Below are positions 51,101-60,530 of a stretch of 64,000 bases of DNA, piece after piece (position 1 is the first letter of the stretch; each line of letters opens with the position of its first letter). The notes beneath the pieces were generated by a model. The model was not told where the DNA came from, did no database searches, and worked only from the letters and a program-made list of their open reading frames with translations. Source of the stretch: Antedon mediterranea (taxonomy: Eukaryota; Echinodermata; Crinoidea; Comatulida; Antedonidae); the NCBI RefSeq assembly GCF_964355755.1, contig NC_092675.1, positions 25,522,412 to 25,586,411 on the forward strand, given 5' to 3'. Position numbers and translations under genes: made by a program.

Positions 51101-52439
51101 AGAGGTGGTGGTTATATTATAATATCAATAAACATAGCAAGTAAAAAATATAGAAAATGAATTATTTGAATTTATCACGATTAAAAAAATATAATTTTAA
51201 TACTAATCAAGGATCCCTTTAAGTAAAACATCACTTTCTTTATTAGGTTAAAAAAGACAACAAAATTGTTTTTTTTATTATATAAGTTTCCTTACCTGCG
51301 AAAAATTTAGTCCATTTAATGGTACACATTGTTCCTCTACTTTTTCGACTGCGCCTGTCCCTTTATTTGATCTATTAGCTTCTTGCGCTAAATATAAGTC
51401 CAACACTGGTATCCCCTTTGCCTTCACATCGGCTTCCGTCAACGAATTCACTAATAACATCACCCACACTGGCCGCTTTCTTTCCCAATTACCCGCAATG
51501 GCGTTAAACAGATAATCAGCATATAAACCTTTTCCCTTCTGATCTTGCGTCATCCAAGACGGCATCATGAGTCTTACATATTCTAAATGACTTTTTAAGC
51601 GTAGGTACATACTTTCAGGGAGTACATCTCGTAGATTCTCTCCCTGAGGTAACATTTGACAGTACGTTAGTTCTGATATTGTTTTAGGGTCTGTTAAGTC
51701 TAACTCAAAGAATATATTTTTACTATTTTGAAATGCACGTTTTGTGTTACTTGGTATGTAGTCCCAAACACGTGTATAGGGAACGTGAATTGTCCCGAAG
51801 AAATAAGCAGGAGGGCCTGGTTCTCGTCGAACACGCCATAGGAAAGAGTTCGTTTTACTCTGAAATATAATAAAAAAATATCAGTTAACTAGTATCTGTT
51901 AATAAAATATAAATGGTATTGATTTTTTTCAAGTTTCTGCTATAGTACTAGAGATTCTTAATATTCTTAACATTAACATTCAAATTTCAACAACTTAAAT
52001 CTTTTTTTTTTCGTCTGAGCGATTTGAGTTAAATGTTTTTTAAAATGTTGTATCCATCAGGTTTTCACACCCCTTTCAGTTCCAAAATGCCTCAATAGCT
52101 CTTAGATAATGGTTGTGTTCAATGTAAATTAATGATTGGTTGAAAACAACAAAAGACCAGAATTTGGTATAAGTAGCTTAGTAAAATCTTAAACAGAAGA
52201 CAACCCTCTAACCAGCCAGGGTATGCTTAATGAAGACACAGCTGCTATGTTAGTCAACAACTCTGCAAATATTATATAAAAAGGTAAAAACTATGATTGC
52301 AAGGGGTCCTTACCGATTCGTCGTTATCGTTTGAACACCTCATTCCTTTTCTTAATTTGCTTATTGAATAAGTCTCTGCTAAAGGGATAAGACACATATA
52401 AATCACCATAAATATTCTTGGAAATTGGTGCCAGTTCAT
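26966..52439 (-). CDS. TRABD2: TIKI / TRABD2 Wnt-cleaving metalloprotease, complete, 6 exons
   Basis: Exons in transcription order: 52439-52314, 51859-51296, 47097-46776, 34012-33922, 30379-30218, 27170-26966. All junctions are GT/AG with consistent phases. The product is 489 residues (human TIKI1/2 about 505-517). It has an N-terminal signal peptide (residues about 1-25), and the TIKI domain with both GX2H catalytic motifs: GTIH at 64-67 (context SFLWR...[16 protein letters not shown]) and GAGH at 336-339 (FAFGAGHFLGN). FFELDL supplies the conserved Glu. A basic, poorly conserved linker follows, then a hydrophobic C-terminus ([18 protein letters not shown]), as expected for a membrane or GPI anchor. 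TIKI proteins clip the N-terminus of Wnt and dampen Wnt signalling at the cell surface. TIKI1 versus TIKI2 cannot be assigned. A longer N-terminus from Met at 52484 is possible but would bury the signal peptide. Confidence 0.95.
29430..29720. repeat. Two-copy tandem duplication, about 150 bp
   Basis: AAGTTTTGATTTCATA through AGACTTTGTTGGTTCATTTT occurs twice (about 29430-29576 and 29583-29711), with several small indels between copies. Confidence 0.7.
29911..30055. mobile_element. Possible MITE with TTTCCACTTGG ends
   Basis: Left TTTCCACTTGGGTAATGCAA and right ATCCAAGTGGTATAAAC are roughly inverted (CCACTTGG / CCAAGTGG). Short and weak, not coding. Confidence 0.35.
30218..30379 (-). CDS. TRABD2: TIKI exon 5 (basic linker)
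   Basis: 162 bases, acceptor GTTTCAG, donor GTAAGT. Encodes a very basic stretch ([15 protein letters not shown]) followed by FNELWIHLP, which is the position of the less conserved C-terminal linker. Confidence 0.85.
30380..33921 (-). other. TIKI intron 4
   Basis: About 3.5 kb of AT-rich sequence. Apart from the MITE remnant near its 3' end no gene or clear repeat was recognised. Confidence 0.5.
30554..30655. mobile_element. Degenerate relative of the 109-bp MITE
   Basis: Shares ACATGCGTATAAGCTG, GCTTTCGATTC and CGCCTAGTGG with the element at 14916-15024. The left end is eroded. Confidence 0.55.
33922..34012 (-). CDS. TRABD2: TIKI exon 4
   Basis: 91 bases between TTTTCTTGCAG and GTAATT. 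Completes GAGH and adds [20 protein letters not shown], the end of the catalytic domain. Confidence 0.9.
39278..39549. repeat. Four perfect copies of a 68-bp tandem repeat
   Basis: Copies start at 39278, 39346, 39414 and 39482 and appear base-for-base identical. Each includes GGGGACAC and GTGTCCCC as an inverted pair 17 bases apart, so each unit can form a small hairpin. Confidence 0.95.
41823..41930 (+). repeat. Diverged dispersed repeat, copy 1
   Basis: Pattern TGAGGGTGTGGCTGGTGGAT, then TATTTTTGTATC, then GAGAGGGCAAGCTAATATCA. It parallels 46622-46733 in order and spacing. Origin unknown, possibly an old SINE. Confidence 0.4.
44492..44674. mobile_element. MITE copy 3 (CTCTGTCTACACTATCAAAC family)
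   Basis: Left end TTAAGCTCTGTCTACACTAT, right end complementary with a small insertion (GTGTACTATAGACAGAGCTTTAA). Shares the GGGCACATCACATTTTTTTG interior. Confidence 0.75.
46371..46496. mobile_element. MITE copy 4 (left end eroded)
   Basis: The right end TTTGATAGTGTAGACAGAGC and interior GATGTCATATCACTACCATA match copy 1 closely. The left terminus is degenerate. Confidence 0.7.
46622..46733 (+). repeat. Diverged dispersed repeat, copy 2
   Basis: Partner of 41823-41930: TGAGGGCGTGGTTGTGGACA, TTTTTACTTTCGTATC, GGAGAGCATGGGCTAATATC. It ends about 40 bases from the TIKI exon 3 donor. Confidence 0.4.
46776..47097 (-). CDS. TRABD2: TIKI exon 3 (second GX2H motif start)
   Basis: 322 bases, starts [14 protein letters not shown] after CTTTCTTTCAG and ends in phase 1 within the GAGH motif, donor GTAAGC. 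Confidence 0.95.
47865..47934. repeat. Three-copy tandem repeat of about 24 bp
   Basis: TAGTCTATAGGCCCTATCTC occurs three times, the last with one substitution (AGACCC). Confidence 0.85.
50324..50752. repeat. Inverted repeat pair flanking about 250 bp
   Basis: Left arm 50324-50410 includes CTAGACATGATGTGATCTTA; right arm 50665-50752 carries its complement TAAGATCACATCATGTCTAG. Small indels occur in both arms. Could be a non-autonomous element, but no target duplication was identified. Confidence 0.65.
51296..51859 (-). CDS. TRABD2: TIKI exon 2 (first GX2H motif)
   Basis: 188 codons, phase 0 to 0, preceded by a TTATATTTCAG acceptor. Contains GTIH, the ELDLTDP block, [48 protein letters not shown] and ends GLNFSQ, all hallmark TIKI segments. 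Confidence 0.95.
52314..52439 (-). CDS. TRABD2: TIKI exon 1 (signal peptide)
   Basis: Codes 42 residues from [20 protein letters not shown]. The hydrophobic stretch and following AETYS fit a secretory signal. Donor GTAAGG follows the Ser-42 codon in phase 0. Confidence 0.85.
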
Positions 52440-53788
52440 GTTAAAGTTACTATTTCTGAGAACACACACGGTGTACCAATACAAACTATATTTGTGCTAG
52501 GACCCTCAGAGCAGCCGACAGCGAGTACCCTGTGTTGTTGCAGTGGCAGCGAAACGAGTTGACAGGCCTGCCGTGTGTCTGAGTTATACATCCCTTCTCT
52601 GCACAACACGAAATATCCAGCCGAATTGGGAATATATTTAAATGTGCTAACTTCGCCATTCGAAAATACATTGATCTTTTGAATCTATTTCCATGACTTC
52701 AACATTTTATATCCAGTGTATATTCCAAAGATGCATTAGTAAACTATCTTCTGTTTCGAACGACAGAAAGTATCTATAACTTGATCACAACAATGCTATT
52801 CGCGTGTAGTGTCTTTTGCTAATGTAAGTACATGCTCAGTGTGTACCGCTTCAATATCCTCGTTCATTGATTGGCTATTTCATGCTTGGCTGACCTCGAA
52901 GGATGGCGCTGAAGTCTCAGGTCTCCGAGGTCCTCCTCTTTTTTTGTAATGACGTAATCGTTAGGCTCAGTTAATAAACCATAACTTCGTAAACTTATCC
53001 ACCATTCAAAAACGTGCATATCCAAATCACCTAAATAATTAATTTTCATTCGCAGGCTATCTTTCAAAGCACTAGCAGCACCACCTGATATATTTCCGTG
53101 GGTGTAGGGAAGATTAAAATGATTATTATATTATTGCCGTAATTCTGAATCAATCTATAGATTCAAGTTTTAAAACACATACACCACATGCGAAATATTT
53201 CAATTTGATATTTCTCTCTAATTGATTCACTTATATCGGTTCTATTATTTTAATCGCATTTGCATTTGATATAATCCTAGGCTTATTATTTATTATTACT
53301 TAAAACCAAACATTACTTTAATCAATGTTCCAGAATTAAACAGCTTTTATAACATATTCTGATGATGAATGATGAAAAGATAATTATTTATAAATATTAG
53401 AAATACATTTTTTGAACAATGCATCGATGTCTAGGCCTACCAAATGTAAAATAATTCTGAAGAGGGCGATCAATATACGCCGACGCGATAATACATACAC
53501 AGTATTATAACTTCCGTAGGTCTAATGAAAGATTTCGCCTTCCAAATTGTCCCTATTAGACCTATTTAAACACATTTTAAGAATGAATACTATAATTATT
53601 GTATAAGTATACATATTCGGTATAAGGCTTTAGATTATCGATGAAATAAAATTCAACGATATGGTAAATAAGTCCAACATTTTTTTTCTTCGAAAAAGGC
53701 TTTTTCTACATCCCAGAACCAAGTTGTTACAAATGTTTAAAGGGATTGAGATGAATTGCTATATCGATTTCTGACAAGTTGTATGTTG
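52440..53788. other. TIKI 5' flank
   Basis: Contains short reverse-strand frames (52486-52671, 52864-53067) without recognised domains. The 52500-52620 stretch is relatively GC-rich and may include the promoter or 5' untranslated region. Confidence 0.4.
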
Positions 53789-54607
53789 TATGGAACGCCG
53801 TTTACGCAACATTTCGATGATATGAATTTTATGACGCGATATGTGAATGAAATGCATCGATATGAATTAAATGGTGCGATATATGAATGAAATGTTTTGA
53901 ATTGAATGCTTTGAATTGAATATTTTGAATGAAATGTTTTGAATGAAATGTTTTGAATGAAATGTTTTGAATGAAATGTTTTGAATGAAATGTTTTAAAT
54001 GAAATGTTTTGAATGAAATGTTTTGAATGAAATGTTTGAATTGAATTGAAAAGTCAAACTATTGGTGGCGTATGTCATTCTCGCTCGCGATTATTTTCTC
54101 AACCTCTTAGGGCTAAGCCTGGGTACCCTCATCTCTTTTCTTCCACGCTGCCTTTACAGAGAATCCTAACAGACCTGGGTTCGGAAATATGTATTCCAAT
54201 GTTTCAGGTCTGTTAGGGAGTCTCTGTAAAGGATTCATATTGATGACAGCGTTGAAAGGAGATGAGGGTACCCATGCTTAGGCCTATTAAGAGGTTGAAA
54301 AAAAATCGCGAGCGGGAATGACATACGCCGCCAATAGTTTGACTTTTCAATTCAATTCAAACATTTCATTAAAAACATTTAATTCAAAACATTTCATTCA
54401 AAACATTTCATTCAAAACATTTTATTCAAAACATTCAATTCAAAACATTTCATTCAAAACATTTCATTCAAAACATTCAATTCAAAGCATTCAATTCAAA
54501 ACATTGCATTCATATATCACGCCATTCAATTCATATCGATGCATTTCATTCACATATCGCGTCATAAAATTCATATCATCGAAATGTTGCGTAAACGGCG
54601 TTCCATA
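53789..54607. mobile_element. 819-bp near-perfect palindromic (foldback) element
   Basis: Outer ends TATGGAACGCCGTTTACGCA and its complement are identical over at least 80 bases. Both arms contain tandem GAATGAAATGTTTT (14 bp) units and then a unique part including GGCGTATGTCATTC. The arms meet near 54165-54215, around CCTAACAGACCTG / CAGGTCTGTTAGG. ATGTTG flanks both sides (53783-53788 and 54608-54613). The 96-codon frame 54318-54608 is just translated repeat. Confidence 0.85.
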
Positions 54608-54613
54608 ATGTTG

Positions 54614-57600
54614 AGCCTTTTTGGCATTCATTTTGATCAATCACTCAATGAATTAGTTGTTTGTTCATTTGACAATAAATTATAGTACTGAGTCTCATAA
54701 ATACGTCCGAATTTGGCTAATAACGTCAAATGTACAAGTGTGCGGTAAAGATCTTAGCTCCTCTGTCGGAACGACGTTTGCTCAATCGGAACCTTGAATT
54801 TTAAAACCATTTAATAGTTCTTAATATTTTACTGTAGATTGATTCATTAATATGAAGCTAATTCGGCTAATTCGATAAAAGCACGTACGAGAAATGCCGG
54901 CCGTTCATATAGCAGTTACAATGTTCAAAGAATTTATCCATTTAACGCTTGTTGTACAAAGATATATCCAATACGTTTTCTAATCGTATTCCTAGAAAAC
55001 AAGACAAGTGTCAACGCTGGCAGATTAACGGCGTTGATTATAATTCTACGAATTACATTCTATATCAAAACGCATGGGAATATATTAAAATAATTGCCGT
55101 AAGTCAACATTAATCAAATTTAAAAAGCGCAATTCTAAAATTGGATAGACAGCTTGGGAACAGCACAGAGAACTTTGTCTCATTATTCATTTACCACCAC
55201 CATTACTTAAGCTAATATCAAAATCTTATATCCTACGTCTTTTCCGGACAAATTACGCCACAACAAGGAGTGGTTGGACACAAATTAGCGTCGAAGACGA
55301 ACTGATAATTACGTTTATCGGTAAGCCTACGTGGTCAGTCACCGTCAGCTTGAAAGTGCTACTCAAAGTTTATTGAAAATTTAACTATATTTTATGTCGA
55401 CTGGGTCATGTAGTTTAACTTGATTTAACGAATTACATTAACTGACATTATTATTTTCTCTTTAGTTGCACTGTAGGCCTAACGGAACCAAATTATTGTC
55501 TTTACATTTTTACATCACATATTGTAATTTGCATTTCCTTACAATGCATCTATAACTATGTAGTATAGGCCTATATCCATATCATAAATTGTCATTTCAT
55601 ATCGACTTTTCTAATATTATTATTATAAACTGGAATTATCGTACCAGTTCTAGCGTCACAAGTATTAATACTATTATTACACGCATATTTTGTAAGGGCG
55701 GTTCAGCCATTTACTTCAGGGAATGTCAGGGACTATTTAGAACACAGTAGTTCAAATTGTTGAAGTGGGTGTATTTTGTCAAACTCTATTAATGTAATGT
55801 ATTTATTAACTTACATTGAACTTTGAAGGCGCCGCGCTCTTTGAAATGGGAGGGGCGCCTAAGTCGTTTGATATCTTCACTGGCGCCTATAAGGCGCTTA
55901 TTCAAACGGATGGATCTTTTTGCTGGGTACAGGTAGCTCTATACACAGGTACACTTCAATACTTAGCCGGAACATTTTTTTTATTGTTTCTTAAATTAAT
56001 TATGCAAGGGTAGGGTTAATTTAGGCGTATGATAAATAAATACAAACAAAAAGCAGTACATTAGACATATATGTTTTCCTCTGAGAATGACAATTATGAA
56101 TCGGTTTTGGCCGCTGATCATGATACTTGTTATTGTCGCTAAAATTAAAAACCTACTACACCACCAACCACTCTATGCGGTCTTTGACGATCTTGAAAAC
56201 GGAAAATTGTCGAAGTAACAAAGCCCCCATCACCCTCTCTCTTCCCAATCCTATCCTAGGCGATTGTATTATTGATTTTCCACTTATCAACCTATAAATA
56301 CATTTTTAGCCAAATTACACACAATCGACTTGTCCGGTAAGTGTAATAATGATGCAATGACGAAATGATCATTTCAATTTGTATTAACTAAAACAAAAAT
56401 AATTTAGGGATGAGTTACCACGGCGATAAAAACACAATGAAATCAAAACCAAGTAAAAATGAAAATAGTGACAGTTACGTTTCTATGGTGACATGCAATA
56501 TTAAATTCAAACCTTTCGATTTAATAAGGACAGTTCAATTAATTTTATTTTTAGAAGCGTTTTAAATCAACGATGAGATTCAGAACTAAATTAGCATGTT
56601 AGTAGAAAAAGATTATAATTAATGTTAAGAAATAAATATGTTAAGAAATGAATATACTTTGATAACGAATACGTTAAGAAATCAATGCGTTAAGAAAAGA
56701 ATGTGAAAAGAAATAATGAATACGTTAAGAAATACATATGCTTAAAAAATAAACAAAGAATTAACACGCTAAGAATATGATGATGTTAAGAAATGAACAT
56801 GAATATGATAAAATATGATTATGACAAGAAATGAATATGTTAAGATATGAATGTGTCTAAAAATGAATACGAGTTAAGAAATAAATATGCTAAGAAAATA
56901 ATATACAAAAAATAAATACGCTATAATATGATTGTTATGAAATGAATATTTAAAAATATGATTACGTTAAGAAATCAATTTGCTAAAATGATGCCCTATG
57001 TTAAAAAAATGAATGTCTTAAGAAATAATACGTTCAGAAAAATAATGAATACGCCAAGATATGAACATGTTAATGAATATGTTAAGATAGCAAGATTATG
57101 AAATGTCATTATGAAATGAATATATTATTTTAGTAATAAAAGAAAAAAATGTTAGTAGAACACAATTGTTGGCGATCGTTTTGCCATGTCATGAAATCAT
57201 CGTCAATTTTTCACCAGTCAGCCGTCACATATGTCCCTTTTGTAAACCCACCATGCCCTTGAGCCCCGTGCCAAAATACTGCAGATTTTGCGAATGAGTC
57301 AAGCGATTTTGAATTATCTTTACTACATAAAAACCAGTATTATTAAAACCACAAATCGAATCACGACTCACAGTTTAGCAGTGCAATACAGTACAATGTG
57401 GACTCAGAATGGAAACTTTAATTCAGAGGGCTGAATGGTTAAATGGTACACTTTCCAGTGAAACGAACAAGGATCAAGACAGCCACATATAGCCAATATT
57501 AAGGATATTTTTATGGGTCCCCTCAATAGCAGTTCTACAAATATAAAATGATTTGGGTATAGATTTGTGTCAGCTGGTTTACAAAAGCTCAAATGCTGAG

Positions 57601-58702
57601 CCATCTTTCCAATATTATACATTGAAATCAGTTTTATATTTGCTTTCCTTGCAATGGGATGCCAGTCTTGAATATAAAAAAAACACAAATTAACCAAAGT
57701 AAATGTACAGTATAAAAATTTATTGAAATCATTATCGATTATACTTCTTATTAAGTAAAATTCTAAATTTCTTAAATAATTATTGTCAAATATGAGCTTA
57801 AAAAGAAATTGTTATGGAGTTTTTTTAAAATAAAAATGGTTTGTTTTTGAATTTCCAAAAAAAATAAAAAATAATTTACTACAGGAAATTTAAAATGAAA
57901 ATAGAACCACATTTTGTTCTCTCCTAATGACTGAATTGTATTGATTTATTTTTAGTTTATCTAAGAAGAATTGGAGGAATGATGTTTTGATGGAGTTTTA
58001 GCAATAAATTAAAAGTCTTTAGTGCTAATACTCAATTCTCCAATGTACAACTCAGATATTAAGTTATGTTTTAAAACCGAGAAAGGATATTATCATATAT
58101 ATTATATGGAATGTTCTACAAAATCATCATACATATATTGTACAGACCATGGAAGAATTTCCCTATGCAGACAATACTGTACTATCTTATTATAGCAGTA
58201 GATTTATCAGACTTTAGACGGTATCTGTTAGTTTTCAGAATGTTAACAAACAATAACATTTTAATATTCCATATTCTCAGTTAAATATTCATTTATTTTT
58301 TGACCAGTAATATTTATTATTTCTTTTAAAATAATTCTGGTTATCATCAACAAAGATTTTTTTTGTTATAAAACGATTAAAATGGATCACAAAATCAACA
58401 TAGCTTTCATAAAAATAATACAATATTCTTCAATATCCTTTCTGCAACGCAATTTCAATATCAGTGTATTTCTAAACACAATTTTAAAAGTTAAATTGGT
58501 TCAGTAACCAAATATATATGGAGGAGAGTTCAACGCAACAGTTTGTATTCTCTGTAAAGATTCTGTCATCATGGTCATTTCCTTCTCATACCTCACTTTT
58601 CTGTAGAGTAACCCTTTAAAAATACTGTAAGTGGCACAGGTTTACCACTTAGTAAAAACAGTATTTAAATTTGTAATGTTCTATGCTTTGTTCACAAATC
58701 TA
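54614..58702. other. Gene-poor region
   Basis: No exon recognised. It contains a cluster of GGCGCC/GGCGCT motifs at 55825-55895, a degenerate AT-rich repeat at 56575-57075, and an open reverse frame at 57404-57697 with no identifiable domain. Reverse-strand AATAAA near 58290 may end the RGG-exon gene. Confidence 0.45.
56575..57075. repeat. Degenerate AT-rich short tandem repeat
   Basis: Dozens of imperfect copies of GTTAAGAAATGAATATG-like units, spaced by about 12-25 bases. No regular period can be fixed by eye. Confidence 0.6.
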
Positions 58703-58800
58703 TCATCTCCTTGGTCCACCACCTCCACCACCTCTGTTTGGGCCACCACCTCTTCCTCCACCACGACCACCTCTGCCACCACCGCGACCACCAAAAGCTC
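58703..58800 (-). CDS. Terminal exon encoding an RGG-rich C-terminus
   Basis: A strong acceptor (CTTTTCTTTTTAG) precedes 32 codons starting in phase 1: AFGGRGGGRGGRGGGRGG, then PNRGGGGGGPRR and TGA. RGG tails occur in GAR1, fibrillarin-like, FUS/EWS-like and Sm proteins; the GPRR ending resembles SmD1, the FGGRGGGRGG part resembles GAR1. These are nuclear RNA-binding proteins and the Arg residues would be methylation targets. No matching upstream exon was recognised between here and 63880, so identity stays open. Confidence 0.65.
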
Positions 58801-59939
58801 CTAAAAAGAAAAGTTAATTAAAAATGTTAGATGGTCATCCAATTAAGTGCAGCTTGTTACTTGTTTGGATATTGATTTATTTAAATGTATTTAAGGGTAC
58901 AATTTTTAAATCTTTGTAAGGTCCCAATCTTTGTTTATATCATTGTTGCTATATGAATATATTATTATAGTTTATGTTTAGATTCAACCTGTTAGTGGCA
59001 GTTGCATCGCTGTTGGTTGTGAACTGAATAAAATAAAAAAATAAATAAATGCTGTACAGCTATGTTTGGGCATGTACCTCCGTAAATTCAGTAATAACCC
59101 AGAATTTATGATATGATACAAATCTATTTTAAAATGATTTAATATTTTGGGAAGCAAAATTGAGAGTATACTATAGTGTATAGTCATTACCGTACTATCA
59201 ATGAAAACACATCTTAAGTCGAGATTTCTATAAGGGGAATTTTTTCCCCCCAAAGGGATGTGTGAGTGTTACCATGGCAATATAGATTGTTTTAGGCATA
59301 CCATGGGCATACCAAACATACGAATCCCTATGGCTTGGCTTGAGATACTAAGCAATGTTATACAAAACTCAAATCATATATAGGGCAATGACCTTATGAG
59401 GTCATCAGAAGTCAAAACTCCAAGGCAAGTTGCCTTTCATCTTAAAAAACAATATTTGAACAGGTAATGAAGAAAGAAATTCAATTATTATATAAATGTT
59501 TGTGGTAAACCACAAGAAAGGTATTGATGTTGTTAACACAGATTTCTGAAAAAAAAGTACAAATAAAAATTTCCATCATTTAGGAGTTTCTTGTCGCATA
59601 AAACTTGAACAGGAAATAAAAAACATAAGAACAATTCAGAACTACTAAGTTGATTGACTTGTAGGTAATAACATTAAAAATTATTTAACGGATAAAATGA
59701 ATACTGTTTAACTAAAGCAAATCTGTATAATTCATGAAAAATGCCAATGTATTTGTTAAAGCAGAGATACAGAGACTTTTATGCGGCTATTATGGGTTTG
59801 TTCAATCTCGTCTACTTTTTAGGTCTTCCCTTTTTTTCTACATGTCTCCTTTTACCTTAATCATTAACATTTTTTATTTTTTATTTTATGTCTTTAGGCA
59901 ATGTGGCCAAGGATTACCAATAGTGAATTAATCACTGTC

Positions 59940-60226
59940 CTATCAGATAGGTGGTAATCCCCCTGATACAGGGGCTATTGTGTGAACCAGTTCACCGGGG
60001 TAACCCCCTACTCTTTTTCGAATAATGAACTGGGTTCTTTAAAGTACACACAGGTTATAACTGTGTACACTGGACCTACGGTTTATAGTCCTTATCCGAG
60101 AAGACTTGTTCCACCACCAGAACTAGGAGCGAGTCGGCCTCGAACCCTTGCCGATGTTGTTGTTGGCTTTTTAGGTACGGTAAACGGCGCCCCTGCCTTA
60201 ACCGCTCGGCCATATGACTCGCTTAA
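59940..60226 (-). mobile_element. tRNA-derived SINE, full length, reverse orientation
   Basis: Reading the minus strand, the head has TGGCCGAGCGGTTAAGGC (A box of Leu/Ser-type tRNA) and GGGTTCGAGGCC (B box, 60136-60147). The tail TTCTCGGATAAGGACTATAA, TTTAAAGAACCCAGTTCA, TATTCGAAAAAGAGTAGGGG is a widespread marine-animal SINE 3' end. It is also similar in part to the 5S-headed SINE at 14745. The 96-codon plus-strand frame here is not a gene. Confidence 0.8.
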
Positions 60227-60530
60227 CATAAACCCTGTAGATGTATATAAATATAATAATATACATAATTAATCTAAATACCAGGTGGTGCTCAAATAAA
60301 CAACCACAAAACTACAATGTTGATATGCCTTTAGTACTTTGACTTTTTTTTTGTATTTCAATGTTTTTTAAGGGCCTCTTTGAGATATAGTAATTGTTTT
60401 GCTCTAGTTGCCCCTGAACATTGTGCTTTGTTTCTGTTCTGTTCTGTGTCTGTTTATTGGTCGAATAAATAAATGAAATGAAATGAAAATGAAAAGTTGT
60501 GTACAAGTTTAATTTTTTCATCATCACCAA

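Larger units (their letters stand above)
47098..51295 (-). other. TIKI intron 2
   Basis: Holds a three-copy short tandem repeat (47865-47934), two same-strand open frames with hydrophobic segments (49104-49331 and 48692-48961) and an inverted repeat pair (50324-50410 / 50665-50752). The rest is unremarkable. Confidence 0.5.

Noticed and set aside
54318-54608. 96-codon plus-strand frame rich in HSKHSIQNISFKTF repeats
   Set aside because: Translation of the 14-bp tandem units in one arm of the palindromic element.
57404-57697. 97-codon minus-strand frame
   Set aside because: Read as a possible exon because of QDWHPIARKANIKL, but no family was recognised and it lacks convincing splice sites.
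60117-60226. Functional Leu/Ser-type tRNA gene on the minus strand
   Set aside because: Promoter boxes are good but the arms are imperfect and the unit continues into a SINE tail.
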